Source: Defluviitaleaceae bacterium
GTDB taxonomy: Bacteria; Bacillota; Clostridia; Lachnospirales; WQUN01
Assembly: GCA_009786535.1 (NCBI GenBank)
Contig: WQRX01000003.1
Location: 2,325 to 66,324 of the forward strand
Reading direction: 5' to 3'
DNA length: 64,000 nucleotides
Shown here: positions 60,927 through 64,000 of the stretch, in pieces
How the letters are laid out: each line of letters begins with the position of its first letter
Numbering within the stretch: position 1 is the stretch's first letter
Position numbers and translations under genes: made by a program
Notes under the pieces: generated by a model
What the model was told of the DNA's origin: nothing
What the model saw: only the letters and a program-made list of their open reading frames with translations
The model's database searches: none

Positions 60927-61391
60927 ATGAAGAAAAATTTTGTGTTAAGACTTTTTGCGTTGCTTGTTCTAACAGTAAGTTTTGCAACTCCTGTATTTGC
61001 AAGCGAAAACCAACCTTATGTAATAGTTACTGATGATTTTGTTTGTAAATATTACGATGGTTCCGCCATTGAAATCCATCCAAGCAATATAAATATATTA
61101 GCTGGATGGATTAGTCCGACTGGTTTGAATGATTTTACATTATCGTTACATAATAGTAGCGGACAACCGATGACTGTAAGTGTAACTTATACTGTGCATT
61201 TTCTTTCTGGCGGTTCGTTTGCTCGGTCACTACCGACTGTTGTTCTTACAGGTGCAAACATAACTGAAACTTGGAGGTTTCATTACGTACATTGGCGACA
61301 TGTTAACTTTGAAATTAATGCCATGACTACTACTGGACCAATAAACTTAAGACCTAGCATGGATAATCCCCGAATAGTCGGCATACGGTGA
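60927..61391 (+). CDS. Small secreted protein, unknown function
   Basis: This 154-residue protein has a clear signal peptide (residues 1-25, MKKNFVLRLFALLVLTVSFA, cleavage after VFA). The mature part is beta-rich with no cysteines beyond one or two. No family is recognised. TTTGGAGGATGATTTGTT precedes the ATG. The AT-rich composition differs from the translation genes around it, which suggests later insertion between fusA and tuf. Confidence 0.7.
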   Translation: MKKNFVLRLFALLVLTVSFATPVFASENQPYVIVTDDFVCKYYDGSAIEIHPSNINILAGWISPTGLNDFTLSLHNSSGQPMTVSVTYTVHFLSGGSFARSLPTVVLTGANITETWRFHYVHWRHVNFEINAMTTTGPINLRPSMDNPRIVGIR

Positions 61392-61401
61392 GAGGTGTTG
61401 G

Positions 61402-61824
61402 ATGAATAATGTTTTTAACATTCCAGGCTATCAGCATTTCCATGAAGGAGATTTTGATAGTCTTTTTAATGCTATTAAGATTATGTTATTGAACCTGAGC
61501 AGCAATGGCTCAATCTTGCCATTCAAAGAATTGTGTGAAATTAATAAAATTGAACTTGAAAACCAATTTGAGTATGAGCTTTTATACATTTGCGATGAGT
61601 GCATTCTATCGGGGAAACACCCAACTGTAACAAAACTGCTCATTGATTGTAAGGTTATAGAAGTCCTTCGCTCGCAAACAACATCGCCATTAGAAACAAT
61701 TCGAATACAAATAATTCAAGCAATGGCTTCAATTCTTCAACAACGAGATGTTGAACAATTTCTTTGGATATCTGATAGTTTTTGTACAAACAAGTTGAGG
61801 TCAGAAATCAATCGCTGTTTTTAA
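61402..61824 (+). CDS. Helical cytosolic protein, unknown function
   Basis: This 140-residue protein is mostly helical and starts 10 bases after the secreted protein with GAGAGGTGTTGG upstream, so they are co-transcribed. It has an AT-rich sequence and no known motif. It could be an immunity or accessory partner for the secreted protein, but that is only suggested by the pairing. Confidence 0.65.
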   Translation: MNNVFNIPGYQHFHEGDFDSLFNAIKIMLLNLSSNGSILPFKELCEINKIELENQFEYELLYICDECILSGKHPTVTKLLIDCKVIEVLRSQTTSPLETIRIQIIQAMASILQQRDVEQFLWISDSFCTNKLRSEINRCF

Positions 61825-61866
61825 GAAGTCCTTATGGATTAGACTTAACCATTGAGACCGCCACTG

Positions 61867-62032
61867 CTATAAGCTGGACGCGGTTGTTAATATTGACAAA
61901 GCACTGGAAGAAAAAACGCTTGGGGACAAACGTGTCGAGAAAGTGACCGACATTGTAAACATGGGCGACCAAATCCGTGTCAAAGTAATAAAAATCGACG
62001 ACAAAGGTCGGGTAGACTTGAAAAAGATTTAA
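61867..62032 (+). pseudogene. Mosaic of a tuf-like fragment and a pnp-like S1-domain fragment
   Basis: Bases 61867-61916 match tuf codons near residues 40-60 (YKLDAVV, then IDKALEEK), with a 12-base deletion and scattered changes compared with 63601-63662. Bases 61925-62032 encode DKRVEKVTDIVNMGDQIRVK and a further GRVDL segment ending in TAA, like the S1 domain of polynucleotide phosphorylase. There is no start signal. Confidence 0.65.
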
Positions 62033-62044
62033 TACTCCCGAACA

Positions 62045-62077
62045 AAAAAAGCCCGCATATTAGGAGTGGGCTTTTTT
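62045..62077. terminator. Bidirectional terminator
   Basis: AAAAAAGCCC/GGGCTTTTTT stem with a 13-base loop. It separates rightward genes from the leftward gene at 62635. Confidence 0.8.
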
Positions 62078-62094
62078 AGTATAGGTTAAAACTT

Positions 62095-62361
62095 TTACTC
62101 TGAAATTTCGCCTTCAATTATATCATTCTCGTTCGCAGGCATCCATTCAAGAAGTTCTGGCGGAATCGGAAGGCGGTTTGTATGAGCAGGAGAGTTTATC
62201 CTGTTTCTTGTGCCACTATGCAAGGCAAATGTCCTTGCACCAAGTTCGGGTCTATCCAAATTTACAGATGGAATATTTTGTTCGCGAATCGACTCGTTCC
62301 TAAAATTACCCCATCTCCTCGGATTTGTATTTACTTGAGGGTTTAATACCTCGTGTCGCAA
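62095..62361 (-). pseudogene. Probable frameshifted continuation of the gene at 62306-62635
   Basis: This 88-codon frame has only a TTG start and no ribosome binding site. It overlaps the end of the upstream frame by 56 bases. Its polar, Pro- and Asn-rich sequence would extend the small membrane-anchored protein if one base were inserted or deleted near 62340-62360. A sequencing error is possible. Confidence 0.4.
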
Positions 62362-62635
62362 TTTTTGTGCGATTACAATGTAAGCGTGTACCTTGATTCA
62401 CAATTCTATATCCTGGTTGCACTGTGGTCTGAGTTCTAGCCCACATATCTTCCCAAAACTCCCATAACCCATCTGGTCTTACTACGATTGTCCTGTTCCA
62501 ATTAATGCCATCAGCACTCTGCCCCATTACCGGCAATGCACCGATTGTCGAACTTGCTATAACAAGCACCGCCGCGAAGAAAATACCGGTTGCAATACGT
62601 AAGCCCTGCACCCAAATATCTTTATAATAATGCAT
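62306..62635 (-). CDS. Small membrane-anchored or secreted protein
   Basis: This 109-residue frame has an N-terminal hydrophobic segment (about residues 9-35, IATGIFFAAVLVIASSTIGA) that may be a signal peptide. It starts with GAGGAGAAAG at good spacing. Nothing else is recognised. It lies downstream of a candidate leader or non-coding RNA (62722-62986) on the same strand. The C-terminus may be altered by a frameshift. Confidence 0.5.
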   Translation of the reverse strand: MHYYKDIWVQGLRIATGIFFAAVLVIASSTIGALPVMGQSADGINWNRTIVVRPDGLWEFWEDMWARTQTTVQPGYRIVNQGTRLHCNRTKIATRGIKPSSKYKSEEMG

Positions 62636-62721
62636 GTTGTTTACTTTCTCCTCTCATCGAATAAAGGTCATCCCCTAAGGCGAAGTCATGTTCACTTCGC
62701 CCAACGGGGTATGCCAATAAC

Positions 62722-62986
62722 AAAAAAGTGTGTAAGGACGGCAAACAAATTTGCCATCACCTACACACCTTGTATAAGCGTACATACAGTATGAAGCAAC
62801 CCGCTGCCATTTCTGCCGGCCTAAATCTAACAAACTCCGCGTTATGATTGAAAAACACGCGAATCAATGCTAAACTTGCGCTTGCGTAGTGGCAGGCGTG
62901 CGCCTGTGTGTGCTAGGTGATGTCTGAATATCCCTACACTCGCCTTGAGGTGTTTCAGCACCTCAAGGTCGCTACGACTTTTGTTA
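62722..62986 (-). ncRNA. Candidate structured RNA with its own promoter and terminator
   Basis: On the minus strand TTGCAG (63018-63023), an 18-base spacer and TAGAAT (62994-62999) form a promoter. The transcript would contain a perfect 10-bp hairpin CCTTGAGGTG/CACCTCAAGG (62943-62968). It would end at a long hairpin whose stem pairs TGTGTA/TACACA and GGCAAA/TTTGCC (62728-62768), followed by TTTTTTG. The total is about 265 bases with no coding frame. It may be a free RNA or a leader for the gene at 62635. No Rfam family could be assigned by eye. Confidence 0.55.
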
Positions 62987-63150
62987 CTCCCGCATTCTAG
63001 CACAAACATATTAAATCCTGCAAATTTTTATTTTCACAGCCTCCAAAAAGCACTGTCTTGAGAAGGCAGGCTTTATGTCCAACCCAAAGCCTCCGCAAAA
63101 CTATCTACTTTTACAAGCGCGTTTTTGCCTGCATTAACGTGGCAAACCCC

Positions 63151-63219
63151 TGTAAATACAGAGTATTTTTTCGTTTGCACAAACTCAACCGATTACAAAT
63201 TGTAATCGGTTGAGTTTGT
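63151..63219. repeat. Dispersed palindromic element, copy C
   Basis: CTGTAAATACAG then AGTATTTTTT (63150-63171) is followed by a perfect 19-bp palindrome (63179-63197 and 63201-63219) with spacer AAT. The inner core is CGATTACA/TGTAATCG. It is the most perfect of the three copies. Confidence 0.8.
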
Positions 63220-63399
63220 CGCGCCAGCTACTTGGGCACGTATCCAAGCAACTTCTTCCACGCACTCGCACGAGAGCGAGCGGCGTTATGGGCATAGGGC
63301 TGGGCGCGCGGAAGACATAAAAATTACCTCCCTGTATATTTCCCCCATTTTCGCGTCAATGGTTTTACTATAAAAATGCAACAAAAAATGGTATAGGAC
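63220..63399. other. Intergenic stretch before the tuf promoter
   Basis: No gene is seen. A short GC-rich hairpin (ACTCGC/GCGAGC region, 63264-63281) is the only clear structure. Confidence 0.4.
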
Positions 63400-63427
63400 T
63401 TGCAATGCGCGGAAAACTTGATATAAT
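63400..63427 (+). promoter_or_regulatory. tuf promoter
   Basis: TTGCAA (63400-63405), a 16-base spacer and TATAAT (63422-63427), about 57 bases before the tuf ATG. So tuf is transcribed apart from fusA. Confidence 0.8.
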
Positions 63428-63483
63428 GCAAGCGAACCAGAAAGAGGGCAACGCCCTCGTCATATCTTAAGGAGGCGTTTCCC

Positions 63484-64000
63484 ATGGGAAAAGCAAAGTT
63501 TGAAAGGAACAAGCCCCACGTTAATATTGGTACTATCGGTCACGTAGACCATGGTAAAACCACATTAACCGCAGCTATAACCAAAACGTTACACGACCGT
63601 TATAAGCTGGGCGCGGCTGTTGCTTTCGATAAAATCGACAAAGCACCGGAAGAAAAAGCACGCGGTATCACCATCTCCACCACCCACGTAGAATACGAAA
63701 CCCCCAACCGCCACTACGCCCACGTAGACTGCCCTGGTCATGCCGACTATGTTAAAAACATGATTACGGGTGCGGCGCAAATGGACGGTGCTATCCTTGT
63801 AGTATCCGCTACCGACGGCGTAATGAGCCAAACCCGCGAGCATATTCTGCTTGCAAAGCAGGTAAACGTACCCAAAATCGTTGTTTTCATGAATAAATGC
63901 GACGCGGTAGAGGACGAAGAACTGCTTGACTTGGTAGACATGGAAATCCGCGAGCTGTTGGACAAGTATGAATTCCCCGGTGATGACACCCCAATTATCC
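63484..64000 (+). CDS. tuf: Translation elongation factor Tu (3' end outside window)
   Basis: The first 172 residues are visible. G1 is GHVDHGKTT, the G2 region is [16 protein letters not shown]3 is [12 protein letters not shown] and G4 is NKCD. All match bacterial EF-Tu, which delivers aminoacyl-tRNA to the ribosome. TAAGGAGGCGTTTCCC gives an optimal ribosome binding site. A short diverged piece of a tuf gene lies 1.6 kb upstream at 61867. Confidence 0.98.
   Translation, partial: MGKAKFERNKPHVNIGTIGHVDHGKTTLTAAITKTLHDRYKLGAAVAFDKIDKAPEEKARGITISTTHVEYETPNRHYAHVDCPGHADYVKNMITGAAQMDGAILVVSATDGVMSQTREHILLAKQVNVPKIVVFMNKCDAVEDEELLDLVDMEIRELLDKYEFPGDDTPII

Noticed and set aside
62095-62635. Programmed frameshifting between the two overlapping frames
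   Set aside because: No clear slippery heptamer with a following structure was seen. A plain frameshift or sequencing error is simpler.
1-64000. CRISPR array
   Set aside because: No series of regularly spaced direct repeats was found. The repeats present are dispersed hairpins and att sites.

Overview
The window looks like a chromosome of a spore-forming, motile, anaerobic Bacillota of class Clostridia (Lachnospirales-like). The clues are strong AGGAGG-type ribosome binding sites, a CdaA-CdaR c-di-AMP operon, a GerM-domain protein, pyruvate phosphate dikinase, a DacF-type carboxypeptidase, a BlaI/BlaR1 pair and pectin-related enzymes. Gene calls rest on reading motifs by eye. No database search was run.

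Layout. 1-3.2 kb: the end of a carbohydrate ABC transporter (binding protein, two permeases) of the type that imports pectin oligosaccharides. 3.2-13 kb: a small membrane protein flanked by inverted repeats, a NUDIX hydrolase, a GrpB-family protein, a PL11-type rhamnogalacturonan lyase, a chemoreceptor, a GNAT-DUF6273 fusion, a second beta-propeller protein and an MFS transporter. 13-17 kb: two membrane proteins, cdaA and a YbbR-type cdaR as one leftward operon. 17-19.7 kb: a split chromate transporter, a DUF2809 protein and a divergent tRNA-guanine transglycosylase. 19.7-25.5 kb: leftward comEA, response regulator, histidine kinase, GerM protein and comEC. 25.5-28 kb: a D-Ala-D-Ala carboxypeptidase, a nucleoside hydrolase and tRNA-Leu(TAA).

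28.07-38.77 kb is a 10.7-kb integrative element inserted in the 3' end of tRNA-Leu. It is bounded by perfect 55-bp direct repeats. It carries a tyrosine integrase, an excisionase-like protein, a winged-helix protein, a RelB/DinJ antitoxin with a truncated YafQ-like toxin, a retron-like reverse transcriptase followed by its own RNase HI, about 0.9 kb of highly structured non-coding DNA, a DUF4143-type ATPase, a large primase-helicase, a small protein and a retropepsin-like aspartic protease. No relaxase or conjugation genes are visible, so it may be a satellite-like or mobilised element. The RT-RNase H-structured RNA cassette is the best candidate in the window for an undescribed system.

38.8-50.7 kb: BlaI/BlaR1 with clear operators, a decayed IS1182-type transposase, a response-regulator hybrid, a ppdK fragment joined to a truncated secreted protein, a nuclease-like gene broken by one amber codon, a 1565-residue surface protein and a small two-gene operon. 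50.9-64 kb: ppdK, rplL, rplJ (with an L10-type leader), a long MerR-type regulator, then rpsL, rpsG, fusA and, after a 2.7-kb interruption, tuf. The interruption holds small AT-rich genes, a mosaic of tuf-like and pnp-like fragments, and a candidate non-coding RNA with its own promoter and terminator.

Two families of dispersed intergenic hairpin elements recur through the window. Fragments of housekeeping genes (regulator tail, ppdK, tuf, pnp, tRNA) show that partial duplication is common in this genome.
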